Shown: positions 34,012 to 46,150, numbered from the stretch's first letter. The stretch: 64,000 nucleotides of DNA from Aphanomyces cochlioides (GCA_019828595.1 JAHQRK010000002.1:3720001-3784000), one strand, 5' to 3'. Numbers and translations are program-made. The notes: a model not told the origin generated them from the letters alone.

Positions 34012-37000
34012 TTATCTCTTGCCTATCGACTCAAGCATCCGAATCGCCATTTTCACTCGCGTTTTCCCTTTGGGGTCTTTAAGCTTCGCTTTGATCATGT
34101 GTTGGTGCAGGAAAACGGTGATACCATCGCGGGTCGCGCTCACCTTTCGAAATGACCAGAGAAAAGACATCTGAAAAATTACCTGAGTGTTACGCTGAGA
34201 TAGGCGTTCAAATATTTCCATCAGGGCATTATCATCGTCAATCAGGAGGATTCTTTCGAACGTCACTTTCAAGAGCAGTACAGCGGATGGTGAGAGATCT
34301 GTGAAATCTAAAACCTAAAAGCAGACGTTGATTCACAATTTTTTTAAAGTTGGTTTCGTGCCTTTAAACATGACAGAACCATAGAGCCATCTTCCAGTAG
34401 ACTTGCCAACAAGCACCCAAGATTGTAGACTTTTCTTGATTTCCATTCAGACATCTAGGTTACGACACAAGAGTAACGACATATTCATCCAGAAGAGGGG
34501 TCCATACCTGCTTGAAACAATCCCAATATGCCAGCTGAAGTGTGAACTTAAACTTGGGATCACTGGCAGCGAATTTACTCGCCAGTAGGGCATAATATGG
34601 ATTGTATTTTGCTTCTTGGCCACAACTAAAATGATAATTAAATGAATTGCAAGTATTTTGCACAAACCAATGAATAATTACACGAATGATTTCCCTTTCT
34701 TGCTTGTCTTTTAATCTATGCCGAGATAAGTCAGAGACAATATATATTATCTACCCCAGCTTTAAGACGGCATCATATGCTTCAATGCAGTCAGATGCCC
34801 CCATAATTGCACAGAAAATTGATCGACGAACGTCTAGTCGTTATTTGATATTCATATTCCTCGCGATGGTTGTAGATACCTGTATTCATTCTTTGTTTTT
34901 CAGCCAAGCGCAGAAGTGCGTTTTGGTTTGCTTCTTCACTTTCTGATTTTGTGCTACGATTCTTCCGAGCATATTTATATCAGCTGAATCGTAAATTGAA
35001 GTTCATACCTGCGGTACCCAGGTTCCACCAATAATCCACCATCGTCCTTGAGCTATTATTCTCTGGTGTAAATGGAACAAGTAGAAGAAATTTACCATCG
35101 GCATTGAGCAACTCAGAGAACGAAACACGCAATGCATTATTCGAATGGCCAACACGACTCTTTACACGACCAATCCACTTTTTAAGCTGGACATATCTGT
35201 CGGACGAAAATGCCCCAGAGCCTTTTGTCTTCGACTTTGACTTTTTGAGGTTGGCTATAAGGTCCAGCAAGAATTGAGTACGTCTAACACATGAATAAGC
35301 CATTCTACAAGTATAATGGAAGTTTACTTTTCTTCGTGCGCTGAAGCTTTCGATTGCACAGCTGTAACCATGTCCGCTAAAGCATTTGGATCATCAACTC
35401 GCAAAGAGGGTCCACAATCTAGCAAAATCAAATTATACCCTGGTTAAGACCATGGCACTAACGTTGCAGTAGAATATGAAGTAATTCGACATCGATAGGT
35501 TTGAAGCTGTAGTTTATAATGTCAATATTTGCAACGAAATGCAATTATACCTTTCAATGAGAAATCGGAAAATATCATACACAAGCGTGCAGTGGACTGT
35601 TTCAAACGTGTACAAGTTCGTAATCATCAGCAATATATTCGTTGTGGCTTTGGATGTAATGTCGTCTTCACTGATCTCCTTAGCATCATGCAGCTTTTTT
35701 ATCTCCTTCGTTCACGTGTTAGTTATTGTGTTGGAAGGAGCTACTACTTCATGAAAGCGCTTCACAAAATTTTCAATGAAGAACCCAACTATTTCTGTGC
35801 CAACAGAATGGAAGAGGGCACCAAGAAGAGCCGAGCTGATTGTGATGAGTTGATGCATAATTTGAGTCTAGTCGAATTGAACACAGGAGATTATATTGCA
35901 ACAAACCTCGTGGCAACAAGTTGCCAGTAAGGCATCCAGAAGGACACGATTCACATCAGATCGAACATGAGCACGATAAATAGATTCAAATTCCAAAGCA
36001 ATTGATCTAATAAAGTGATGAATATGATGGACCTTATCTGCCAGTACTCACTCCATATTGCTTTCAGCTAGACGATTCAATTGACCATTCACTCGTCGCC
36101 GAATCTCTCTAAGCAATTCGTCGTTGCTTGAACCGATAGATCGTAAGTGAGGGGGAACATATCGCGATGAGCCTAGGAGAGATCATTGACTTTGTATATT
36201 TTTGGCTTTACCTGTCGAAGGAATCTTTGGTCGACCGTAAATGTCTTCTTCGACTATAAGTGCACGTAAATTAACAAAGCCTTGAATACAAGAAATAAAC
36301 CTGTTTCAGTTGTATTCGCTTGGTCTGTTGTAGGCTTTTCATTTTCATTAGAGTCTTCGTCGTTTTCCTGATCTTCGCTTTTATTCTCGGTATTGTCGTA
36401 ATCGGCCTCATTGTTTTCAGCTTCGCTTTCGTCTAGAAGCATAGTTTCAGATACCACTGATGTTCGAGTCAGACCAGAATCAGCTCGGCTCCTGTTTTGA
36501 TTCATGAGTGTGTTTTTTTGGACCTCACTATCATCGTCTTCTTCCTCATCCTCTGTTTCAAATTGAGCGAGATCCTCCTCCTCCTCTTCATCATCCGTCG
36601 GCAAGTCGTCGAATCCTATTACGAGGTCACACAGTTTAGATTTTTCTACGGCACCTTGCATAAAAGTGGCGTCTTCCTGTGCTAGCAACTCCATTTCCTT
36701 TCGCGTTTCTTCGTCCATTTCACTTTCCGATCCATCCATTGAAGAATTTCCTTCGTCTGACGCTTCATCTGCTTCTCTATCTTCAATGCGTCTAAATACA
36801 TGGTATGCACTTGATGATCTCCAGTTCCCCTAGATCCTTACTTGGATAAGTTATCGAGACTGAGCAAAAAGTCACCAAAGTCTTCACCCAGCCCATCTTT
36901 TGCAAACTCTCTGCTTGTCGCATCAGCTCTCACGAATGTCCCAAATTCACTTACTGATTCAATCGGTCCTTCCCATTAGCTTTTCCAATGCCTAGATTAG

Positions 37001-37389
37001 CTTCAAGCCTTTTCAGCGCTTGGTCTTCCACTGAAAGATATTTTTTGGACCCGGTTGTTTTCAATTTTGACGAGCTCACATCAATAATGCCTGACAACAG
37101 AATTACAACCAGACTGCCCAGCAGACAGCTCACCTTCATCCACTTGTTCCTGAATCATCTCCATAAACTTGTTTAGGACACCAGACTTCAACTTCTTTGA
37201 GCTAGCCTGGCTGGAAGAATCAAAATGGCGCTTCTTTGGAAAACTTGGAGTTGCTGAATTGCTGGTCGTTTTCAAACGCTGGTCTGGCTGCCCTTGGGAC
37301 TTGAACTGCTTGAAATGTGCTTGTTTTTGCTGCTTCTTAGACTTGCGCTCATTTTGACGTCGAGTCTTTCTCGTTTCCTTTCCCTTCAT
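34012..37389 (-). CDS. NOM1: NOM1/SGD1 nucleolar MIF4G and MA3 domain protein
   Basis: NOM1 acts in the nucleolus in 40S ribosome biogenesis and recruits PP1. Start: ATG at 37387-37389, followed by a lysine/arginine-rich nucleolar-type stretch (KGKETRKTRRQNERKSKKQQ). Exons then join: a 43-nt intron at 37091-37133, DQALKRLEANLGIGK, EFAKDGLGEDFGDFLLSLDN, a long acidic exon (about 36300-36790), and the signature EEDIYGRPKIPSTGSSRYVP with RRRVNGQLNRLAESNM, which opens the MIF4G domain. About ten further short exons down to the stop at 34012 cover the MIF4G and MA3 domains (for example TQFLLDLIANLKKSK near 35270). All introns are short GT-AG; the exact exon list of the middle part was not fully resolved. 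Confidence 0.85.
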
Positions 37390-38183
37390 GGCTCTCTTGA
37401 TCACCGCGACGAATTGAAGTTGAATGCGAGACTGGTTGGTCACAATGCAATGCCAATTTTCGATTGGATGATTTCAATTCATGTCAAAAGATTTTACTTA
37501 TCCAATGATGATAAGTTTATTAGAAAATACAGGTTTGGACTTTATCCAATAAAGTATTGCGGGCCAACGATGATATCAAGCAAGAGTTACGAGATAAAGC
37601 TTTCATGGATAGACTTTAACATCTCTGCTAGAGAAAAGTAACATAATTGAAATCTCTATAGTCTGTCTACCTAAGTCTTTTCAACCGCCTTTCCAGTGAG
37701 AGAGCGACAGTGAGTTTTGCGTGCAAGGTTGCAATACTACTATAAATAGATTACCATATCCTCATAGCGGCGCATGTCTGGCAAGTTATTGGAAAAGCAT
37801 CATAAGACGAACATTTATAAGCGCTTCGTAGAATGAAGAATCTTCCTAGCTCTTTTTTGTTCGTCAGGCTCGATAGAACTATTGTTTTGTGCATCACACA
37901 ATTATCTCGAGGTACAATATTTTAATCGGAAATGAATACTGAAAAAAGCGACCATCCATCGAGTTCACTTTGGGCTTCCAATTAAACATTATCGCTGTTG
38001 TGCGTGCGCAAGTATTTGCTGGTCGAGTTTGCCAAGTTTACTTGACCGCTGGAAACTTGAAGTTATTCACATTTTTTGTCAAATTCCAATATACATTTGA
38101 AATTAGGCTTTCATGCCTTATTTTCGCTTTTTTAGGAAATGTTGAACTGACATAAAGGCATTTTGTTAAAGAGCCTGCACGGG
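37390..38183. other. Divergent promoter region of NOM1 and POT1-like gene
   Basis: About 790 bases separate the two divergently transcribed starts. No convincing coding frame or repeat is visible; the longest + strand frame (37970-38155) has no recognisable feature. A short upstream exon of the POT1-like gene cannot be excluded. Confidence 0.4.
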
Positions 38184-40536
38184 ATGGATCATGCAGCTTG
38201 GTTACAGCGCACTCGAGTGACTGCTGTATGGCCGATGCGAACTCTTCCTCTTGTAGCTGCGGGTGAGTTTGACATTGACGCCGGTCCATGTGCAAGTGCA
38301 GCGTCGAGAGTGGTTTCAATGGAAGTGGTCGAAATCATGACATCGGTATCCCATGAAGCCTCCGAAACCCCACAGCGCATTTATGTCCATTTCTACGACA
38401 AGTGGGCCGACCACGTACAGCACTTTGTTCAGCATGTAAGTGTTGGCCATAGCTTCCTCCATCTCTTAGGAATATACCTTCATAATAGTTTAAAGTTGGT
38501 TTCTTCGGACGTGGTGTCAAGCATTGGGAAGATGCAACTGAGTCGTACGATGTCAACAATGAAAATGCCTGCATTGTAATTGCTGAACACGAAATTCTCG
38601 TTGATGCCGGGCTATTACATCCGTCGAGCCCAATTGAAGACATCACGATTAAATTCAACGTTGCACGACGGGAAGCACTTGTGAGGCCTATCACGTACGG
38701 GGAAGAAATTACCGTTTCCTCAGCGACGCTGAACGGTAAGAAATCGCAATTTAATATTTCTTTCATTGCGAATAGATGACATGCCACAGGAGGTAGAACG
38801 ACGAGGGGTACTTACGAAAGTTCTATGTCGTCCTGATGGCATTTAGGTTCGCAGCATCAATCGAGGGTCGAGGGGCGTCGCTGAAAATCGAATTTATTTT
38901 TACTCAACATTGTCAGCTCTCACGAACAATGCAAACACATATGGGATCGTTACTTCATTTTCAAAGCCGAAACGAAGCAGTAATGGCAGAAATGATTTTG
39001 AGGTAGTCAATCGACGACGTTTCCTTCACTAATGCAACACTCTATCTGAAGATGACGGTGTCATTGATTGATGAAAGTCGGCCTGAGCGATCCCAAGCTT
39101 TTTATGTGAATGTTTTCGGTGCGGCGATCGAAAATCTACCCCAAGTGCTGGTTGGTTTGTTGTCAAAACGTTGCTATATATATTCTAGTACATTGGTGAC
39201 ATCCTGCGCTTTCATAAATTGGCATTAAATGCGTACGAGGGTTATTCAGTCGGAATCAGGTAATTATCAAAGCAATAGTTTGACTCAAAGTTTGGCAGTT
39301 CATCTCATGTTACTCGTTTTCTCGTGGTGCGTGAGAATCAAGCAAATCCCCAGGGTCCATTGGACTTGATACATCCGTACAAGACGTGTACTTTCACTCC
39401 GACTGACGAAGAGAGATGTCGTTCGCTGATGTAAAAACACCAATTACAACCCCGGGGATAATTGTCTGGTAGAGCATGGTCGAAAAAAGTCCTCGCACAA
39501 GACCAAACATTTCTCCCACGAAATACCCAAGGGTTCATTTTGCTTGACAACTGCTTCACTTTGGAAGATCGAACTATTGTAGATGTATTAGTAAAAGTGG
39601 TGGGGATGTCAAAAGACTTTCTAAGTGATTCGGTAAGGTCATGACTCAAAATGTGGAAATAAAAGGGTTAAACAGGGCGTATTTCGAGTTTCCAATGGAT
39701 ACAACGACGAAAGTTCGGTTTCTTTGCGGGTTCACAGAGAATGGACATCTCTTACGAGAAGAGGATTGATTCCTACTGTGGAAAAAAGATGGTGCAAGTT
39801 TCGATCGGTCGAAATAAAAATAGATCATGGCGCAATTCAGTTGCTTTACAATGAAATCTCTTCGCTCGAGATTCTTCCTGACTATCTGTACGAGGTTCGT
39901 GAGGCTATCAAAAGGTTCGTCGGACATCAATTTGGTATTTTATGTGTTTTTTATATAGGGCCTCGATGAATGTAACTAATCCAGCGCCTACAACAATTCT
40001 CTGGACAAACAATATCTCTTTAGCAAAAATGACTATCGCAGAGTTCATCAATTCTCCCGTAAGTTGCTTGTCGAACCTTTTGCTCACTGCACCTTTTATT
40101 GTAGGCTCCACACCGTGCTCTCTGTTTTGCTAACGTCGCCGACATTTGGCCATCAAATATTGCCAGTATAACGACTATGTGAGCATCTCAAACGATAATA
40201 ATGTCTCTTATGCTAAGCAGGATCGATTCACATTTCAACTACATGTGTGTGTTTCGTTTAGAAGACTACACAGCTAGCATTGATGCCATCTTATATGGAA
40301 AAGAAGCGGTGCTGGTGTCTAGTGTCAATTGGCTGACACACATTTAGGAAATATTTTTTCGAACCGTTCCTGCCTGTGACTTGACTTCCAATCAAACCTC
40401 GTTGGACATCCTGTCGACAAAAATCCGACTGCTCATTGATTCCAAGAGCACACTTAAGTGGTGTTTATGCTCGTATTATGTTAATTCGGGACGTGACCTC
40501 CGTGTAAAAATTGTTAATACATCATTGACTTCATGA
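38184..40536 (+). CDS. POT1: POT1-like telomere single-strand DNA-binding protein
   Basis: This gene is split into about a dozen small exons. From ATG 38184: exon to 38435, then 38489-38735, 38776 onward, with introns of 37-53 nt and consistent phases. Exons around 39050-39270 encode SQAFYVNVFGAAIENLPQVL and YIGDILRFHKLALNAYEGYS, the telomere-binding OB-fold signature of POT1/TEBP (GDI-RFH). WSKKVLAQDQTFLPRN, a second OB fold (SSVSLRVHREWTSL) and a third (FNYMCVFRLEDYTASIDAIL) follow, ending at the stop 40534-40536. The first 200 residues (RIYVHFYDKWADHVQHFVQH, CIVIAEHEILVDAG) look like one more OB-type module. POT1 caps chromosome ends. A 39-nt in-frame segment near 38265-38305 may be a further intron. 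Confidence 0.75.
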
Positions 40537-40791
40537 ATACAAGAAAAGGTTTTCTCGCACAGCCTGGCTAGTGACCTTACCTTGAAGTTATTTACCATGT
40601 AAGCAAGTTAATCATTTGAGATTTAGCATTTAAATCTCACGTCATCAATCGGCCTTCATGACATACTCGTGGTATGGCGATGTGGATATAGATTGGATTT
40701 GAAAAGACAAGGATTACTAAGTTGGGCAAATTGGTGTCCATTTACATAAGGTAGACAGCACCTACTTGACTACAGTTTACTCTTCTATGCA

Positions 40792-42678
40792 TTACGCGAG
40801 CCGATGGTATTCTCGGGACCGCACTGACTGGCCCAGCTTTAAAATACCCACAACAAGCACAATTGCAAGCGCTGCGATGCCGCCCAACGTTGGTAGGACT
40901 GAAAAAGTGCTTGACAATTCAACGCTAGCACTTTGGATCGCAAGGACTTCAGGGGGCGGGTTGTAAGAACCTTTTTTAGGCCATGCCGCAAAATTTGTCG
41001 TTTGTAGCCACCAAGCAGGGTAACCTGGAGCGGACATATCACCAGATCGATCACCTCGAATGATGTAGCCGTCACTGAACTTGACGATCAAATGAAACGC
41101 TAAATCCCACCACCGATCAACCATCCTTTGGGCAAATTCGTTGTTGCGATCCTCGATATATTGGATGCGCATTTGTTGATCTGGCATGACTATTGCATTT
41201 CGTATTGTTTCAGCTTCAAGATCAATTGCCTCGTCTTGGAGCGTATCAAGTATATCCTTAACATCGGCATGAATCGAATCGTAACGTAGCATACTCCAAT
41301 TGTTCACAAATTCAAAAGCCCACCAGGCGGCTTTAGTGTTGAAATGGTGCTTTCGAGAAGCAAGGTAAGAGGCCGGGATGTTGTTTTGAGAACATGAGAA
41401 TGGAGCATACACTGATCCGTGAGGGGCTCCCAAAGAGTACCAAGCAACACCACCGACATCGTCTGGCATAAAGCCTCGAACCTGCAAAACAAAGCTATGC
41501 GTAGTTCGATGCATTGAAATCGACCGCTCCCATCCCCCAACAACACCTTTTGTAGACCCACCGAACCGAACAGGATTACCAAAAGGCCCAGCTGCAACTT
41601 CTTTGGTCATGTCGTATTGAGTACCTTCGTAGTGATCACGCATAATGTCCATTAAATGGCGAGGAGTAATTTTTGCATCTGATTTCACGGAGAATGGATA
41701 TGTTTCGACTTCTGGATGCTGTCCAAGGGTGGAGTCAAGGGCAAGGGATGGCGCAAATACATCGAAAATTCGCCAAATACGTCGGCCACCATACAGTGGC
41801 TTTGATGGTCCAGGTTTAGCCCAGCTATAAGCCGCTGCAAAATCAAACGGACCCTTGGCAGGATTCCACCAGCCCATGTCTCGGGCAAACGACTCAACAT
41901 TGTCTGATGCCATATAATTGTCAGGATCTGATAGATTGAGTTGGCGGATGACAAACGAATTGGCAACAACAGCGATGTTTTCATCTGGAACTCTTCGAGC
42001 GGCCCACACTGCACTGGCATTATTCGGTCCCGTCAAGATGTGGAAAATCCACGTTTCCCCATATTTGTCTGCAATTCCGAGAGCCTCAGACGAGCTAGCG
42101 TAATTTGCACGTCTATTTTTTCCGTATTCACCGAAAAAGCCATGAGTCACTGCCAAATCCCCCATGAGCTTGATAGCACAACGTGCGCTGTCACAACGCT
42201 CCAGTGCTATCTTTGAAAGCTCTTCAATTTGGAAAAAGTTGTGCCCATAACGTAGAGAAACAGGCCATCCGACGGTCTTGGCTGCACAGGTACTTTCGGC
42301 AATACTCAATTGAACATCGTTCATCATGCCATAATCGTGGTCGAAGTATCCATACGTGTATGGAACTTGGGGGATGTATCCAAGTGCGGTCGACAATGCT
42401 TGGTTGCCCACAGGTGCATACAAAGGACCGCGTTCGGTCGAAACCAATCGAGGATATCCATTTCGTTGAAAATTGTACACAGCGCGCATCGATCCAGCCG
42501 AGTGGTTCATCGCTGGCACACGAACCATTCGAAGATCTGAAGGATTCAAGCCGGCGTCGTTGGTATGTGTCACCATAACCGAGCCATCGGCTGTCGCCTT
42601 TTTGCCCACAGCAATCACAGTACATCCTTGAACAACAGCAAGAAGGCCAAGGAGAGCTACAGCCACAAATTGCTTCAT
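40792..42678 (-). CDS. C69-family dipeptidase with signal peptide and C-terminal membrane anchor
   Basis: Peptidase family C69 (dipeptidase A) enzymes are N-terminal nucleophile hydrolases. I place the start at ATG 42676-42678 because it begins a signal peptide (MKQFVAVALLGLLAVVQG) followed directly by CTVIAVGKKATADGSVMVTH, so that cleavage would expose the catalytic cysteine; the frame is open further upstream without conserved sequence. Conserved blocks include YGYFDHDYGMMNDVQLSIAE and GVAWYSLGAPHGSVYAPF. Near the C-terminus there is one membrane helix (GGIAALAIVLVVGILKLG) and a short tail containing YHRL, a YxxPhi-type sorting signal. The protein (628 aa) is probably lumenal and anchored in a vacuole or lysosome-like membrane. 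Confidence 0.88.
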   Translation of the reverse strand: MKQFVAVALLGLLAVVQGCTVIAVGKKATADGSVMVTHTNDAGLNPSDLRMVRVPAMNHSAGSMRAVYNFQRNGYPRLVSTERGPLYAPVGNQALSTALGYIPQVPYTYGYFDHDYGMMNDVQLSIAESTCAAKTVGWPVSLRYGHNFFQIEELSKIALERCDSARCAIKLMGDLAVTHGFFGEYGKNRRANYASSSEALGIADKYGETWIFHILTGPNNASAVWAARRVPDENIAVVANSFVIRQLNLSDPDNYMASDNVESFARDMGWWNPAKGPFDFAAAYSWAKPGPSKPLYGGRRIWRIFDVFAPSLALDSTLGQHPEVETYPFSVKSDAKITPRHLMDIMRDHYEGTQYDMTKEVAAGPFGNPVRFGGSTKGVVGGWERSISMHRTTHSFVLQVRGFMPDDVGGVAWYSLGAPHGSVYAPFSCSQNNIPASYLASRKHHFNTKAAWWAFEFVNNWSMLRYDSIHADVKDILDTLQDEAIDLEAETIRNAIVMPDQQMRIQYIEDRNNEFAQRMVDRWWDLAFHLIVKFSDGYIIRGDRSGDMSAPGYPAWWLQTTNFAAWPKKGSYNPPPEVLAIQSASVELSSTFSVLPTLGGIAALAIVLVVGILKLGQSVRSREYHRLA

Positions 42679-43485
42679 CTTTCGGCAGTGAGATGCAACT
42701 TGCGATCTTCCACTGGGTGGAAGCTGGTCGATGTTGAAGTGGGCAAAAGAATCCGAATCTCCAATATAAAGTTTCAGAGGTTTTACTAGATCTACAGTAT
42801 AGACTGAGTATGAACTGAGTGAAACTGCCACAATGCACTTCCCAAGTCAAGGTAGCCCACCCGCCCTTGTAGCCTTCGTACTGTCGCTTTCGCAGTAGTT
42901 ATTGTCGTCCTATGTGTGCGTATAATATTGAGGCTGATGGATAAGATCCCCCGCGGTAATACGAGTGATTTGATTGTTACTTTGGGGGGAATAGATCCCA
43001 AGTGTCGATATAATCTCTTCCGTCATTGTCATACACCGCATTGACAACAACAATTGGGGATCTCTGAGCCTTGCTGAGCTTTCCAATCTGAGCAAAAAGC
43101 TAGAAAAGGTTATCTCAAATGGATTGGTATTTCCGGCTTTCAGTCCTCACAGCAAGAATGTGTAGATTTATTGCCTTTAAAAGAGCAGTCGATGTCGGTT
43201 ACAATGATCTGAAGATCGTCAATCATAGCTGAAGATTGCAACTGGCATCAAATGACTGGCCATGTCACGAGGATCGAGCTATCTTGTCTTGAACAATCTA
43301 ACCTATGCGAAAGTGATGCATAAGGCTAACCCCTGGCGAAATAAGAGTGATCAAATCAACGTAAGTTAATGCAACAATGGCTCAATCTACTCTTCTCATC
43401 TAGACTTAACTCCTTTTTCTCACCACGAAACTGATTTTGAATCTAGCTACAGCATAGTTGGTACGACTTCGGTGACTTTCGAGAT
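42679..43485. other. Intergenic region upstream of the dipeptidase gene
   Basis: This 0.8-kb stretch separates the dipeptidase start from the stop of the F-box-like gene, both on the - strand. No gene, RNA or repeat was recognised. It should hold the dipeptidase promoter. Confidence 0.35.
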
Positions 43486-44778
43486 TCATTGCCCTTGAGA
43501 CGTCTGAGCTTGTTGAACTTTGATGAGGAAGATGCCACCTGTACCGAGCTTGTGCTGGTCAGGAGACGTTCCCACTTCCCAGACGCCCCATATCCTATCG
43601 CGATGCAAAGATGACCAAAAGCCAATGTGCAAAATTGGCCGAGGCCCATAGGGTTTTCCTTGATTGTCGAACGTGACGCTGAACTCGCAGTTGTGTACAC
43701 CAGGCTTGGAAGTCAGTGTTCCTGTTAGCTTGATAATCTGGCCCTTGTTGTCTCGACTAGAGCCGTGAATTTCCCCTCGCGGCGTCGCAGCGGTCTCGGC
43801 CACAAGATGATTGTAGTCTTGGCCACTGCAGTGTCGATACGAGATATCCCAAACTCCATTGAGTTGCTTCAAATTATCCAAGTCTTCGTCGACGCTTGGT
43901 CGTAGAGCTGGTTCCGTCAAAATGTATCCTTCCCATACATCCCGCACTAGGCAAATCACTTGGTGTTGCGGAAACAGCATGTTGATGAACACTCGTGAGG
44001 CGTGCTTTGTCGGCCCTGGCCCGCTCTCAGATACAAGGGGAGACAGGAGCAATTCCTTGAGACCTCGCGTTCCTCGGACTTGCTCAATGCTTTCAATCAA
44101 CTGAGCTCGAGTGGTGCATTCGTCCTTGCTAGATAAAACACAAACGAAATTCGCCAGCGCTGCGCATGCCAGGTCACTAATTGCCATGGTATTGGAGCCA
44201 AGTAGACGAGTCAAATGTTTCACGACACCGCGTTGGGCCAAGTAAATCCGGCTCACGACGTCAAGTCCCGAGGATGTCAAGTCAATGATGGACAGCAATT
44301 GATCTTGAATTCGTTCTTTAATGTCCCGGTTGATGTAGCTTAGGCTAAAGACGTTTTGTCGCTGCATATACGTGCACAGAGCTACGGCATCGTTGAGAGC
44401 TTGATAGCGACGTGTGCAAGATTGGAGCCATTGGCCATGGCATGAACTTGGCAATCGAAAACGTTCCAAGCCGACGAGTTCCCAAACCTACTCGGTCGAT
44501 CCTGAAGCACTGTTGTTTCACATCTTGTTTACCTCGTCGCACTCGAGATCACGGGCAGTTTGCGCACTTGTGAGCTTGAGATGCAACTGATCTTGTCGGT
44601 CCACGCAAGACAAGAGTCGACTTGCAAATGCAACTGGGATGACCGACCAAACGAGATCAAATGATGCACTTTGAGCATTGCTTTGCTCGCACGGCTCTTC
44701 CTCTTGGTTTGAGGTATACGTCCTTGACATCGATGCGTTTTCAGACAGTTTGAACTCTTGAACTACTGAAGTTGACAT
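43486..44778 (-). CDS. F-box-like protein with armadillo-type helices and C-terminal beta domain
   Basis: Exon 1 (44533-44778) and exon 2 (43486-44487) join across a 45-nt phase-0 intron (GTAAAC...GAGTAG), giving 415 aa. Residues about 40-95 (VWSVIPVAFASRLLSCVDRQ ... DEVWELVGLERF) resemble an F-box, which would bind SKP1 in an SCF ubiquitin ligase. The middle (SRIYLAQRGVVKHLTRLLG, ISDLACAALANFVCVLSS) is an armadillo/HEAT-type helical segment. The C-terminal 150 residues (LNGVWDISYRHCSGQDYNHL, FSVTFDNQGKPYGPR, IWGVWEVG) look like a lipocalin-like beta domain that could bind substrate. The F-box call is moderate; the gene structure is firm. Confidence 0.7.
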
Positions 44779-45283
44779 GAAACTGCCGGCAACCGGGGGA
44801 TCTCGCTGCTATCTGTGAACTTTCTAAAGATATCAGCGAAGAACCCCAGACAAGGATGACTTTCTCACACATTTCCTTCAGGAACATGTTGGCAGCATCC
44901 TACCAGCTCGATGCGTTCCCTTATGTCGTCGTTGGCTTCATGTGTACATCTCTCTACTTTCTAAGTCGCAGATTCACATCCAAATCGCATTGTCGTGTGC
45001 CGCTGTTCTTTGGCATTCCAGGGGACACAGCAACGAGATAAGCACACTACAAGGCCACGACATCCTCCTCGTTGTGTGAAAGGAAAGTCTGAGGGCCGGC
45101 GCTGAGTGCGCGTTGCAAAAGCTCACTTGCGGCATGCCAAAATGTATTTCTCGAGGAGGATCTCGATCTTCTTCATAGCTCTCAGAGAACAAATCTATCG
45201 TGTGCAGCGCGACCTCTCAGAATCAAGTGACGACAGCTGTACTGTACTGAAAATGGATTCCATGGTACAGAATTCAAATCGTC
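44779..45283. other. Divergent intergenic region with a doubtful small frame
   Basis: This lies between the start of the F-box-like gene (-) and the RING gene (+). A + strand frame at 44856-45041 encodes a hydrophobic segment (FPYVVVGFMCTSLYFLSRRF), and one at 45139-45276 begins MYFSRRISIFFIALREQIYR. Neither could be joined to the RING gene with consistent phase. They may be 5' UTR or an upstream exon. Confidence 0.3.
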
Positions 45284-46028
45284 ATGGTGATTGAAGGCGA
45301 GAGCACTGGAAAGACTGAAGTCTGGATCGCTTTCACGGTGTCTATCACGAGTACAACATGCATGGACCTACTTGTGTACTCGCTGGCCAAACCTAGCACT
45401 GCTGCTCCAGCCTTGTCTGTCGCAACTTGCGCGATATGCTTGACAAATGTTCGAATGGATTGCGAAACAAGCTGTGGCCATGTATTTTGCTCGCCCTGCA
45501 TTATAGCTTACGTGCGGTCCCGCCATGCGAGCGGGTATCCATGTCCATATTGTCGGCAAGAGGTGTGCACTGACCGTGGACTCTCTATCAGTTGTGTAGA
45601 TTGAGTTGCTCCATGCATTCTTATCCCGCGATGAAAACGATTCGCGTGAAGGTCAGAAAGTATTGCGACAGATCGCCAAATTCAATGTGACCCGTGCAAG
45701 AACTCACTGCGGCGTACGTCGTCACGTCTTGTCGACTGTCATCACGTACTGCTAGGCGTCCACAATCCGACCATGGCTGCAAGTACCAGTTTTGCTCCGT
45801 TGGGCCACCCATCCGCAGGCATTGACGGTTCTATAGAGTCCCCTTCGAGCACTTTGCAGCATCATTGCTTGGGTATACATCATGAGCCCTTTGGACTTAT
45901 TCCCCGATGCAGTCTTTGGCATCTTGGGTTACCTTGACGATCTTGCACTCGTCGTGGTCGTTATGTTTGCACTTGCCCGTTCAGTGCGACGTGATTTAAT
46001 CCACCAAGCCCAAAGTATGCTGCGCTAA
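45284..46028 (+). CDS. RNF170: RNF170-like membrane RING E3 ligase (with an in-frame TAG or an extra intron)
   Basis: Exons 45284-45562, 45600-45713 and 45756-46028 join across 37- and 42-nt phase-0 introns. The N-terminus (MVIEGESTGKTEVWIAFTVS) and a hydrophobic stretch precede a C3HC4 RING: CAICLTNVRMDCETSCGHVF, then CPYCRQE. The C-terminal part ends with the DUF1232 signature YIMSPLDLFPDAVFGILGYL of RNF170, an ER ligase that acts on the IP3 receptor. Exon 3 contains an in-frame TAG at 45834-45836. Either this is a nonsense change, or a 54-nt in-frame intron (45783-45836, GTACCAG...CTATAG) removes it at the cost of residues (VPVLLRWATHPQALTVL) that resemble the family. About 200-220 aa. Confidence 0.7.
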
Positions 46029-46150
46029 CTGTTCTCTACGCGTCATTCATCATACCCTGACAACGCCAAACAGCAAACAACTAAGACCCTCGTGCGCATT
46101 CACAGGACATTGATTGCTACAGATGGAAGGTCGCTGGGCTTTCTCTCTAG

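Noticed and set aside
40792..42831. Upstream 51 codons of the dipeptidase frame (start at 42831)
   Set aside because: They precede a clear signal peptide that begins at 42678; using them would bury the signal peptide and the N-terminal nucleophile.
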